64,000 bases of DNA. Origin: Rouxiella sp. WC2420 (GTDB lineage Bacteria; Pseudomonadota; Gammaproteobacteria; Enterobacterales; Enterobacteriaceae). Location: contig NZ_CP165628.1 of assembly GCF_041200025.1 (NCBI RefSeq), positions 1,240,001 to 1,304,000 of the forward strand, in the 5' to 3' direction. A program made the position numbers and the translations under genes. Below the pieces are notes generated by a model. It did no database searches. It worked only from the letters and a program-made list of their open reading frames with translations, and was not told where the DNA came from. This document shows positions 25,158 to 33,347 of this stretch, piece after piece (the first letter of the stretch is position 1; each line of letters opens with the position of its first letter).

Positions 25158-25883
25158 ATGCACTCTAAGCTTCCACCGCTAATATCGGTGATTGGCAGCG
25201 ATGGTTCTGGTAAATCCACTGTCTGTGAACATCTTATTACCTGCGTTGAAAAATATGGCCCGGCTGAAATGGTTCACCTGGGAAAACAGGCGGGTAATGT
25301 CGAACGCGTCGTTGTCAAGTTTCCCTTCATGGGACGTTTTCTTAAAAAGTCGATTGCGAATAATAAAGTCAAGGTTGATAAGGCCGCGCCAGGCCCGTTG
25401 GCTGCTTCGGTAATCATGATTTTTGTTATACGTCGACTATTGCGCTTTCGTCGTATGCTGGCGTTACGCCAGCAGGGTAACATCATATTATCTGACCGTT
25501 TTCCACAAGTTGAAATTCCAAGCGCCTTTGATGGTCCTACCATTCCTGAAAAGATAAAGGGTAATCGTTTTGTACAGTGGATTGCCCAGCGTGAATGGAA
25601 AGCTTTTGAATGGATGACTCAGCAGAAGCCTGACCTGGTCATCAAACTTAATGTTGACCTTGATGTTGCCTGTGCGCGCAAGCCGGATCATAGCCGCAAC
25701 TCGCTGGCTAAAAAAATTGCAGTCGTTCCTTTACTGAACTTTGTTGGTTCAGAAGTTATAAATATCGATGCTAATTTGCCGCTTGCAGAAGTGATTTCTA
25801 CTGCTGAATTAGCGGTATCAAAATTCATGGAAGCCCATGGATATAGTTATGTTGGCGAAGGTCATACCGTCGCTGCTCCATAA
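25158..25883 (+). CDS. yghT: P-loop kinase-like protein, YghT type
   Basis: A 241-residue paralogue of the two preceding kinase-like proteins. ATG at 25158 is chosen because GGAGAG precedes it at the right distance; the longer in-frame start at 25107 has none. Walker [10 protein letters not shown] is at residues 13-21, then [16 protein letters not shown] and [15 protein letters not shown], parallel to the other two. It resembles E. coli YghT strongly in my recollection. It is divergent from yghS-like and ends just before the TPP riboswitch. It probably marks the end of the island. Function unknown. Confidence 0.78.
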   Translation: MHSKLPPLISVIGSDGSGKSTVCEHLITCVEKYGPAEMVHLGKQAGNVERVVVKFPFMGRFLKKSIANNKVKVDKAAPGPLAASVIMIFVIRRLLRFRRMLALRQQGNIILSDRFPQVEIPSAFDGPTIPEKIKGNRFVQWIAQREWKAFEWMTQQKPDLVIKLNVDLDVACARKPDHSRNSLAKKIAVVPLLNFVGSEVINIDANLPLAEVISTAELAVSKFMEAHGYSYVGEGHTVAAP

Positions 25884-25925
25884 TTATCAAGTACTGCATA
25901 ATTATTTAGTACTATAAGCATTAAT

Positions 25926-26004
25926 GACTCGGGGTGCCCTTCTTCGTGAAGGCTGAGAAATACCCGTATTACCTGATCTGGATAATGCCAGCGTAGGGAA
26001 GTCG
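25926..26004 (+). promoter_or_regulatory. TPP (THI-box) riboswitch for thiM-thiD
   Basis: Hallmarks are present in order: GGGGTGCCC, GGCTGAGAAATACCC (CTGAGA motif) and ACCTGATCTGGATAATGCCAGCGTAGGGAA. Downstream, CCACC near 26012 can pair with the GGTGG that overlaps the Shine-Dalgarno sequence at about 26039-26045, so the switch probably blocks translation of thiM when thiamine pyrophosphate is bound. Confidence 0.95.
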
Positions 26005-26051
26005 TGGTATCTCCACCCGGTACCCCTTCTTGAACGCCGGTGGGGAAATTT

Positions 26052-26873
26052 ATGACCACTCGACCTTCAGCCTTTCCCGGTGAAAAAGCCGCGGATGCCT
26101 TAAACCAGCTTCGTCAGGCCTCGCCTTTGGTACATTGCATGACCAATGACGTGGTGCAGTCGATAACGGCCAATGTGCTTTTAGCCCTCGGTGCTTCACC
26201 TGCGATGGTGATTGACTCCCGCGAGGCCGCGCAGTTCAGCGCAATCTCCAGCGCCCTGCTGGTAAACGTCGGCACCTTGACCGACTCTCGCGCCCAATCC
26301 ATGCTAGCCGCCATCCACGCCGCCAATAATGCGGGTAAACCATGGGTGCTTGATCCCGTAGCGGTCGGCGCACTCAGCTGGCGCTCAGAGTTTTGTCAGG
26401 AAATTATCAGACTCCGTCCTGCGGCAATCCGGGGTAATGCTTCTGAAATCATGGCCCTCAGCGGGCTGGCAGCTTCTGGTCGTGGCGTCGACAGTGCCGA
26501 TACTTCATTAGCCGCATTACCCGCAGCGCAAAGCCTGGCTCTGCAGATCGGAGCGATAGTCGCGGTAACAGGTGAAATCGATTATATCTGCTACGGCGAA
26601 AATACCTGCGCGGTTTCTGGTGGCGACGCGTTGATGACGAAGGTTGTTGGTACCGGCTGTGCGCTATCGGCGGTAGTTGCGGCCTTTGTTTCTCTTCCGG
26701 GCGACAGGTTATCCAATGTTGCGGCGGCCTGTCGGGTGATGTCCTGTGCAGGAGAAATCGCCAGCCAGGAGGCCAAAGGACCCGGCAGCTTCCAGCCAGC
26801 TTTCCTTGACGCGCTTTATTCCCTCGACGCCAAACGGCTCACTGCTAAAAATTTCAGGGTAGGTGAGCTATGA
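26052..26873 (+). CDS. thiM: Hydroxyethylthiazole kinase ThiM
   Basis: A 273-residue ribokinase-fold enzyme. It phosphorylates 4-methyl-5-(2-hydroxyethyl)thiazole for thiamine salvage. Visible are [25 protein letters not shown] (substrate and trimer region), [21 protein letters not shown] and the [15 protein letters not shown]/anion-hole block with the catalytic cysteine. The ATG at 26052 follows GGTGGGG and fits the riboswitch. An in-frame GTG 12 nt earlier lies in the ribosome site and is unlikely. It overlaps thiD by ATGA. Confidence 0.95.
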   Translation: MTTRPSAFPGEKAADALNQLRQASPLVHCMTNDVVQSITANVLLALGASPAMVIDSREAAQFSAISSALLVNVGTLTDSRAQSMLAAIHAANNAGKPWVLDPVAVGALSWRSEFCQEIIRLRPAAIRGNASEIMALSGLAASGRGVDSADTSLAALPAAQSLALQIGAIVAVTGEIDYICYGENTCAVSGGDALMTKVVGTGCALSAVVAAFVSLPGDRLSNVAAACRVMSCAGEIASQEAKGPGSFQPAFLDALYSLDAKRLTAKNFRVGEL

Positions 26874-27688
26874 GTCAGCGCATCAATGCATTAACCATTG
26901 CGGGTACCGATCCTAGCGGTGGAGCAGGGATTCAGGCAGATTTGAAAACCTTTTCGGCGTTGGAGGCCTACGGCACCAGTGTTATCACCGCGTTAGTGGC
27001 GCAAAATACCCGTGGTGTGCAGTCGGTTTATAACATTGAACCTGGCTTTGTTGGCGCGCAGCTCGATTCAGTATTAAGCGACGTGCGCATCGACAGCGCC
27101 AAAATTGGCATGCTGGCCAATACTGCGGTGGTGGAAGTCGTGGCGGAACGTTTGCGCTATTATCGCATGCTGGAAAAAGCCCCGGTCTTTGTGGTGTTGG
27201 ATACGGTAATGCTGGCGAAAAGTGGCGACCCGCTGCTGACGCCTGATGCCGTTGAAGCGCTGCGCAAATGGCTGCTGCCGCAGGTTTCGCTGATTACGCC
27301 TAATCTTCCTGAAGCTGCTGCGCTGCTGGATTGTGAAATGGCCACCACCGAGCAAGAAATGTGCCGTCAGGGTGAAGCGCTGCTGGAGCTGGGCTGTGAA
27401 GCGGTATTAATGAAAGGTGGGCATTTAAGCGATAATGAAAGTCCAGACTGGCTAATGACCGCTCACTATCACCAACGGTTTACCGCACCGCGCGTAGCAA
27501 CCCGTCATACTCATGGCACCGGTTGTACCTTGAGCGCTGCGCTTGCCGCGCTCAGACCTAGAAATGCCAACTGGATTGACACTGTCAGCGCCGCGAAAGC
27601 ATATCTGCAACAGGCGCTACAGCAGGCGGATTCACTTGAGGTCGGTGAAGGTATTGGCCCGGTACATCATTTTCATCGTTGGTGGTAA
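26870..27688 (+). CDS. thiD: Hydroxymethylpyrimidine/phosphomethylpyrimidine kinase ThiD
   Basis: A 272-residue ribokinase-family enzyme that phosphorylates HMP and HMP-P to HMP-PP for thiamine synthesis. It starts with [26 protein letters not shown], the family N-terminus with glycine-rich binding turn. It contains [11 protein letters not shown] and ends with [13 protein letters not shown], which bears the catalytic cysteine and anion hole. It is coupled to thiM by a 4-nt overlap and shares its riboswitch. The 3' end overlaps a convergent gene by 16 nt. Confidence 0.95.
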   Translation: MSQRINALTIAGTDPSGGAGIQADLKTFSALEAYGTSVITALVAQNTRGVQSVYNIEPGFVGAQLDSVLSDVRIDSAKIGMLANTAVVEVVAERLRYYRMLEKAPVFVVLDTVMLAKSGDPLLTPDAVEALRKWLLPQVSLITPNLPEAAALLDCEMATTEQEMCRQGEALLELGCEAVLMKGGHLSDNESPDWLMTAHYHQRFTAPRVATRHTHGTGCTLSAALAALRPRNANWIDTVSAAKAYLQQALQQADSLEVGEGIGPVHHFHRWW

Positions 27689-28557
27689 GACTTTTGCTCA
27701 AGGACGCCTAGGGCACCTTCGGCGCGTTCAAACATCTGCATCGCGTCGTATAAGTGTTGCGCGTCAAACGGGTTGAGCGGGTAGAACTTTTCCTGTTTGC
27801 CCGGCCTGAGCGAAAGCCGCAGGCGGGTAGGGCCAGTGTCTTTCTTGAAGATCTCGAAAAGATAGCTGGCCACCTCCTGCGTTTGCGTATTTTGCCATGA
27901 CAGCTGCAATGCAGCCGCACCGTCGCCGCGACGGGCAATAAACAGGCCCCTATGCCACAACCCTTCAAAATCTCCCTCTTTTTGCAGCCTGCTGTGAGTG
28001 AAAAAATGGCTCTGACAAAGTTTTAAGATCCTTTCTGGCGAGACGTTTTTCTGCAACGCATTCCACAAAGGTTGGCCGTTTTCTCGCTGCCAGCAGGCTA
28101 AACCAAGATAGTCATTCAGCTCGCGCCAATCCGCCTCCAGCTGTTGTTTTAATTCTTCTTCCTGAATATTATCAAACTGTTGCAGGCTATCTTGCTGGCT
28201 GCCCAAGCGATTGTAAGTAATCACTTTCATGGTCCGTGGACGGCGGCGGAAAGTCACCCAGAGCAAGGGTTTAGGAATGCGGAACATCACCGATTGCACG
28301 CTAAGGCGATATTTATTGGCGCGGGTGAAGACCAGACCATCGGCGCTGCCTCGGTTGTTTTGGTAACGGCGAATCAGCACCACGGAATTAAGTGCCATCC
28401 AGCCTGTGACATAGTGCTCTTCATCACTGCTGGCGCTATCAAGGTCGCGGGCTATCTGGCTGATTTTTTCTTCATCAAGATCTGATAAAGCCAGGGTATT
28501 CTGAGCGTTGTAATAAAGTTTTTGCAGCGGTGAGGCTAAAGCATCGATCGCGGTCAT
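27673..28557 (-). CDS. Conserved hypothetical protein
   Basis: A 294-residue protein without signal peptide or clear transmembrane segments. I recognise no family. It is rich in charged residues and has several aromatic clusters, such as KYRLSVQSVMFRIPKPLLWVTFRRRPR and LYDAMQMFERAEG. Its stop codon lies inside the 3' end of thiD (16-nt convergent overlap), so its end is not padded by a terminator. Codon usage looks normal for the neighbours. It may be a lineage-specific gene; no function is proposed. Confidence 0.6.
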   Translation of the reverse strand: MTAIDALASPLQKLYYNAQNTLALSDLDEEKISQIARDLDSASSDEEHYVTGWMALNSVVLIRRYQNNRGSADGLVFTRANKYRLSVQSVMFRIPKPLLWVTFRRRPRTMKVITYNRLGSQQDSLQQFDNIQEEELKQQLEADWRELNDYLGLACWQRENGQPLWNALQKNVSPERILKLCQSHFFTHSRLQKEGDFEGLWHRGLFIARRGDGAAALQLSWQNTQTQEVASYLFEIFKKDTGPTRLRLSLRPGKQEKFYPLNPFDAQHLYDAMQMFERAEGALGVLEQKSYHQR

Positions 28558-28661
28558 AGCACGTTACCAGCCTGAGAAACATGGTTTACAGCTTACTCCA
28601 GGCTGTCATACAGGTTGCGATGAACTGCAAAAATCGTGGCGCAGATCGCACTCTTTTACGC

Positions 28662-29384
28662 TTATTCCACCTCAAACCATTCGCTGTTCTGCTCGGCAAT
28701 GGGGGTTATCGAGAAGATCATTTCCTGCAAATGGGCTCGCAAAGCCTGCTCGGCTGCATCGGGATTTCTTGCCTGCAAGGCGGCGTAAATATTGTAGTGC
28801 TGCGCGATCAGATTCTCTGGCGGCGAGACCTTGCTAAGCGAGAAGAAGCGCACTCGGTCCATGGTGGCCTTGATATTCTCGATGGTTTCCCAGGCCAGTC
28901 GGCAGTCGATAATTTGCGCAATCAGACGGTGAAACTCGTCGTCGAGCTGCAAAAATTCCTGTGCCTGATTGCTCTTGGCCGCCAGCTCTTGTCGCTGAAG
29001 ATTGTGTGCGAGCAGTGATAAATCCTGTTCGGTTACCACGCTGGCCGCGCGGCGGATGACTGCTGTTTCCAGCGCTTCGCGGATAAAACGGCCATCGGCC
29101 ACGCGTTTGGCGGAGATTTTCATCACAAAAGTACCGCGCTGTGGCAGCACCTGTACCAGTCCGGCTTCCGCCAGCTTGATAAAAGCTTCACGAACCGGCT
29201 GCCGTGAGACATTGAATCGTGCTGAAATTTCCTTTTCCGAAAGAAATGCACCCGGCGCTATCACACAGGCGACAATGTCCTGTCGCAAAGTGCGATAAAT
29301 TTGCTGATTTACCGGTACATTACCGCTCAATTCATAAGATTCTGTCATAGCGAAGGGCGCGATTTGAATGGGTGATAACTCCAT
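28662..29384 (-). CDS. rspR: GntR-family (FadR subfamily) regulator RspR
   Basis: A regulator of about 240 residues. The N-terminal winged helix includes VNQQIYRTLRQDIV and FNVSRQPVREAFIKLAEAGLVQVLPQRGTFV, the GntR signature. The C-terminal FCD effector domain has DDEFHRLIAQI with the metal-binding Asp/His. The sequence agrees closely with E. coli RspR (YdfH), repressor of rspAB. Start at 29384 is a compromise: the upstream TTG (29414) and downstream ATG (29348) are also in frame, and no strong ribosome site separates them. It is separated from rspAB by two transporter genes and probably controls all of them. Confidence 0.88.
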   Translation of the reverse strand: MELSPIQIAPFAMTESYELSGNVPVNQQIYRTLRQDIVACVIAPGAFLSEKEISARFNVSRQPVREAFIKLAEAGLVQVLPQRGTFVMKISAKRVADGRFIREALETAVIRRAASVVTEQDLSLLAHNLQRQELAAKSNQAQEFLQLDDEFHRLIAQIIDCRLAWETIENIKATMDRVRFFSLSKVSPPENLIAQHYNIYAALQARNPDAAEQALRAHLQEMIFSITPIAEQNSEWFEVE

Positions 29385-29473
29385 AATAGCATGAGTTTCC
29401 AACAGGTTTTGCAATCGATATTGGCCTTGAATGTGTGGTTCGGGCGCCGGTAAATTCCATTGCCCGTCCAGTT

Positions 29474-30820
29474 TCAGCGTTTTTCACCCCAGCTATGATA
29501 TTCACTGCCGCGCACGCCGGGAGCGGTTTCCGGCATCATCATCAGTCCAATAATCGAGATGACCCCCAGCACCATCATGTAAATCGCCAGCCCGTGGTAA
29601 TCGCCGCCGGTGACTTGCAGAATTTTGACCGCCAAAAGCCCGAGCACGCCACTGCCGATAAGTGAGCCAATCTGCCAGATAAGCGCGATGCCGCTGCAGC
29701 GGATGCGAGTGGGAAACAGCTCTGGAAAATACGATGCTTGCGGCGCGTAGCACATACTGTGGCCAAAGGTCAGCGCCAGAATCATCGCGATTTGCGTCAT
29801 CCAGAATGTGTCCTGCCTGAGCACCAGAAAGAACGGAATAATGCCAATCACCAGTAATACCGCGCCCGCCATGTAGACCGGTTTTCTGCCGATACGGTCC
29901 GAGAGTTTACCCATCAATGGGATAGAAAATATTTCGAGGATCACGGCCACAATCATCGCATCCAGCAAAATACTGGCGCTGAGATGATTGGCTTTGCCGA
30001 AGGCCAGCACGATCACCGTGAACATTGCAAAAGCACAGGCCTCGATCAGTTTGGCGCAGACCCCTTTAATAATAATGCCCGGATAGAGGCGAATGACTTC
30101 GACCACCGGCCGGGATTCCACCGCTTTGGTTTGACGGATCTCGGCAAATACCGGCGATTCATCAATTCTAAGGCGGATGAACAGCCCGACGATTACCAGT
30201 AATAGGCTGATAAGGAAAGGAATTCTCCATCCCCAGGCTAGCATTTGTTCGGGGCTAAGCTGAGAATTGAGCACGGCAAACAGCGCCGAGGGCAGCAGGA
30301 AGCCTAGCGGCGCGCCAATTTGCACCCAGCTGGCGAAGAAGCCACGGCGTTCGGGGCGCGAATATTCTGCGGTCATCAAAACCGCTCCAGCCTGCTCACC
30401 GCCGACCCCAAAGCCTTGCAGTACGCGGATCAGTATCAGCAGCACGGGTGCCCAAAAGCCGATTTTTTCATAGGTCGGCAGCAGCCCGATGCAGAAGGTG
30501 CCAAGACCGACAATCAGAATAGTGATCACCAAGGCTTTTTTACGCCCGACTTTGTCGCCGATATGCCCGAATACGATCCCGCCCAGCGGGCGCGCCAGAA
30601 ATCCCACAGCGTAGGTGGCAAAAGCTGCCAACGTACTGACTAACGGATCGGTACTGGGGAAAAATAGCTGACCGAAAAAAAGTACCGCGGCAGTGCCATA
30701 GGCGAAAAAGTCATAATATTCAGCGGCAGTACCGATTGCCGATGCCCCAGCGACGCGTTTCAAAATCGAGCGCTCTTGTTGGGTCATGGCGGCAGGTGCA
30801 GAAGTTGAAACCTGTGTCAT
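29474..30820 (-). CDS. MFS transporter, metabolite:H+ symporter (ShiA/ProP-like)
   Basis: A 448-residue 12-helix major facilitator of the metabolite:H+ symporter branch. Signature: AAEYYDFFAYGTAA in the first helix, GHIGDKVGRKKALV in the 2-3 loop, RVLQGFGVGGEQAGAVLMTAEYS in helix 4, and PERRGFFASW. It probably imports a dicarboxylate, shikimate-like or sugar-acid compound with protons. It lies downstream of the ACS-type transporter and rspAB and upstream of rspR, all leftward, so it likely belongs to the same regulon. Substrate cannot be named. Confidence 0.85.
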   Translation of the reverse strand: MTQVSTSAPAAMTQQERSILKRVAGASAIGTAAEYYDFFAYGTAAVLFFGQLFFPSTDPLVSTLAAFATYAVGFLARPLGGIVFGHIGDKVGRKKALVITILIVGLGTFCIGLLPTYEKIGFWAPVLLILIRVLQGFGVGGEQAGAVLMTAEYSRPERRGFFASWVQIGAPLGFLLPSALFAVLNSQLSPEQMLAWGWRIPFLISLLLVIVGLFIRLRIDESPVFAEIRQTKAVESRPVVEVIRLYPGIIIKGVCAKLIEACAFAMFTVIVLAFGKANHLSASILLDAMIVAVILEIFSIPLMGKLSDRIGRKPVYMAGAVLLVIGIIPFFLVLRQDTFWMTQIAMILALTFGHSMCYAPQASYFPELFPTRIRCSGIALIWQIGSLIGSGVLGLLAVKILQVTGGDYHGLAIYMMVLGVISIIGLMMMPETAPGVRGSEYHSWGEKR

Positions 30821-30882
30821 TGTAGGGTGCTCCAGGTATAACTAATTTGGGTTTACCCCGGCACAAAGGCCGGGGCAGGGCT

Positions 30883-32172
30883 TTAAGAGTGGGAAATATG
30901 CGTTTGAGGTTGATGTTTCGGCGGCTTGATGACAAAGAACACCAGAACTGCTCCAACGGCTGCCACGCCACCGGCGAGAATAAAAGCACTGTCAAAATGA
31001 CCGGTATTTTGCACAATAAAACCCGTCGCAATCGGACCGATAATCCCTGAAATACTGCCGACCAGATGAATAAAGCCGCTGGCGCTGCCAACCTTCGATT
31101 TATGCACCACGTCTTGAATGATCGCCCAATAAATGGCGCCGGTGGTATAGAGGAAGAAGATTGAAATCGACATGAGCAATACGGCGGGAACCACGCTGGT
31201 GACCACACCTGCCAGCGCGACGCAAACCGCCGCCGCCAGCAGACTGACGACTAACACAATTTTTCGCGACAGCAGTAAACGCCCGGTAATATTGAATATT
31301 TTATCGGAAATGATGCCGCCCAGTGCCAACCCAAAGAAGCCGACAATCCAGGGGATAACTGTCGTCAGGCTCATTTCTTTGATATTTAGACCGTGGGCCT
31401 GTACCAGATAAGCGGGGAACCAGCTCAGGAAAAAGAACAGAATATAGTTGTAGCAAAAGAAAGCGAAAGCGGTGACCAGAATAATCGGCTGGCGCAGATA
31501 ATAACCCAGCTTGTGTGCCGACTGGGTCAGGTCTTCTTCCTCATTAATCTTCTCGGTTTTCAGCTGATTAACCCGCTGGCGTTCACTTTCGGTCACACGT
31601 TTACTGGTTTCTGGATTATCCGCCGCGGTGAAGAACCACAGCACCATCCAGACGATGCCGATAGCCGCGATAATCATAAATGCCGGACGCCAGCCCAGGG
31701 AAATGGCCAGATAACCCACGATTGGCCCTGCCACCGCGCCGCCTAAAGGTGATCCTGCACTGAGCAAGCCCATGGCAGTTGCCGCCTGTTTTTTCGGGAA
31801 CCAGCCGTTAATCATTTTATTCGCCGAGGCGCAGATCGGGCCTTCAGCCATGCCGAATAATACCCGCAGGATCAGCATCGAATAAAAACCGGTGGCGATG
31901 GCGGTCATGCCGCAGAATATTGACCACAGTGCTACGGCTAGCCCCATGACCAACGTCGGACCAAATTTATCGATCGCCAAACCGCCGATAAAGTTAAATA
32001 TTGCGTATCCGAAGAAGAAGCTGCCGAATATCATCCCAAACTGCTCAGGATTAATAGTCAGTTCTTTTTCAATCATCGGAACAGTAATCGAAAGCGCAAC
32101 GCGATCGAGATAATTTATCATGTAGACCAGACACAGCAGGAGTACAATTATCCAGCGTAGATTCTTAAACAT
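30883..32172 (-). CDS. MFS transporter, anion:cation symporter (hexuronate/galactonate ExuT/GudP-like)
   Basis: A 429-residue 12-helix protein of the anion:cation symporter branch. Motifs: MINYLDRVALSITVPMI, GMIFGSFFFGYAIFNFIGGLAIDKFGP, RVLFGMAEGPICASANKMINGWFPKKQAATAMGL. Members import sugar acids (galactonate, glucarate, hexuronates). The start at 32172 follows GGAG by six bases; the upstream GTG is within that site. It sits directly after rspB and rspA, whose family acts on sugar acids, so a sugar-acid substrate such as mannonate is plausible. Confidence 0.87.
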   Translation of the reverse strand: MFKNLRWIIVLLLCLVYMINYLDRVALSITVPMIEKELTINPEQFGMIFGSFFFGYAIFNFIGGLAIDKFGPTLVMGLAVALWSIFCGMTAIATGFYSMLILRVLFGMAEGPICASANKMINGWFPKKQAATAMGLLSAGSPLGGAVAGPIVGYLAISLGWRPAFMIIAAIGIVWMVLWFFTAADNPETSKRVTESERQRVNQLKTEKINEEEDLTQSAHKLGYYLRQPIILVTAFAFFCYNYILFFFLSWFPAYLVQAHGLNIKEMSLTTVIPWIVGFFGLALGGIISDKIFNITGRLLLSRKIVLVVSLLAAAVCVALAGVVTSVVPAVLLMSISIFFLYTTGAIYWAIIQDVVHKSKVGSASGFIHLVGSISGIIGPIATGFIVQNTGHFDSAFILAGGVAAVGAVLVFFVIKPPKHQPQTHISHS

Positions 32173-32331
32173 GAGCAGCTCCACTTGGTGTTATTTTAAT
32201 AGTGATGCATGAGGTTGTAGGGTAATTAAATAATGGTGGTGTTGACGTATTAATACAGCTTTGAGTAATTCGGCTAATTATTTAGATTTCATTTATAGCC
32301 GCCAGCGAAATGCCAGGCGGCGAAATAAAAT

Positions 32332-33345
32332 TTAGAATTTCAATAACACTTTGCAGCAGGCGCGCTGATCTTTTTCAAATAAGGTCATGGCAGCTTCGAC
32401 CTCAGCGCCTGGCATACAGTGGGTGATTAATTTTTCAGGGTTTATTTTTCCCTGTGCCATCCATTCAATTACCTGCGGGAATCGATGGCTGTTCAGCCGT
32501 GAAGAGAATAGCGATATTTCCTTGCTGGTGATGCTTTGCTGGCTGATGCTGCTGGCCTCGCCGGAAAAACCCATCATGCCGATGCGTGCCGCAGGTGACG
32601 CCACGTTTATCGCCTCTTGCACAATCGACGGATGACAGGCTGCATCAATGACCAGCGTCGGATGAATATTTTCCGCCGCCAGCTGCTCTGCTACCGAGTT
32701 GTGCTGGTTATTTAAAGCCCGGTCAGCGCCGTTATCACGCGCCATTTGCAGCCGCTCCTCGATACGATCGGTGACAATAACCTTCTGTACGCCATACACC
32801 CCTTTCAGCACCTGAATCACCGTCAGACCCATTGGCCCCGCGCCATACACCAGCGCGGTATCCTGCGCAGCGGGTTTTAAAAATGCAGTGATATTGGCGG
32901 CGATAGTAAAGGGTTCAACCATGCTGGCGAGTTGATCTGGAATGCTGTCTGGCACCACGTACGCATTGGCTGCCGGAGCCACCGCGTAGTCACTGAATCC
33001 GCCGTCGCGATGCACGCCAATCACCTGTAATTTGCTGCAAACGTTTGGGCGACCTATCGAACACGGGTAGCAGTTTCCACAGCTGACGACCGGGTCAATC
33101 ACCACGCGTTCGCCGATACGAGCCGGGTCTACGCCATCACCGACACAGTCGATATGGCCGAAAAATTCGTGGCCGATCACCCGTGGATACTTGGCGAACG
33201 GATTTTGCCCGTGATAGATGTGTACGTCCGAGCCGCAAATACCGGCATAGCTGACTTTAATGCGGACTTCACCGGCGGCTGGTTGTAGCTGCGGACGCGT
33301 CTCGATAACCAGTTTACCGGGTTGCTGAATAACGATGCTTTTCAT
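32332..33345 (-). CDS. rspB: Zinc-type alcohol dehydrogenase RspB
   Basis: A 337-residue medium-chain zinc dehydrogenase. Catalytic zinc ligands are Cys in GICGSDVHIY and His/Glu in IGHEFFGHID. The structural zinc loop is CGNCYPCSIGRPNVC. The NAD-binding glycine run is GAGPMGLTV. Close to E. coli RspB (about 339 residues). It likely oxidises a sugar acid or polyol produced or consumed by RspA. It starts 2 nt after the RspA stop (TGATCATG), a tight operon. Confidence 0.9.
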   Translation of the reverse strand: MKSIVIQQPGKLVIETRPQLQPAAGEVRIKVSYAGICGSDVHIYHGQNPFAKYPRVIGHEFFGHIDCVGDGVDPARIGERVVIDPVVSCGNCYPCSIGRPNVCSKLQVIGVHRDGGFSDYAVAPAANAYVVPDSIPDQLASMVEPFTIAANITAFLKPAAQDTALVYGAGPMGLTVIQVLKGVYGVQKVIVTDRIEERLQMARDNGADRALNNQHNSVAEQLAAENIHPTLVIDAACHPSIVQEAINVASPAARIGMMGFSGEASSISQQSITSKEISLFSSRLNSHRFPQVIEWMAQGKINPEKLITHCMPGAEVEAAMTLFEKDQRACCKVLLKF

Positions 33346-33347
33346 GA

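Noticed and set aside
23467-25883. Three copies of thymidylate kinase (tmk)
   Set aside because: Only the Walker A and general fold agree; the shared R-K-P-D-H and D-R-[YF]-P-Q...D-G-P motifs define another family, and tmk is a single housekeeping gene elsewhere.
11038-25883. Prophage or integrative element as carrier of the island
   Set aside because: No integrase, transposase, tRNA gene or direct-repeat ends are visible at either boundary; transfer remains possible but no vehicle is seen.
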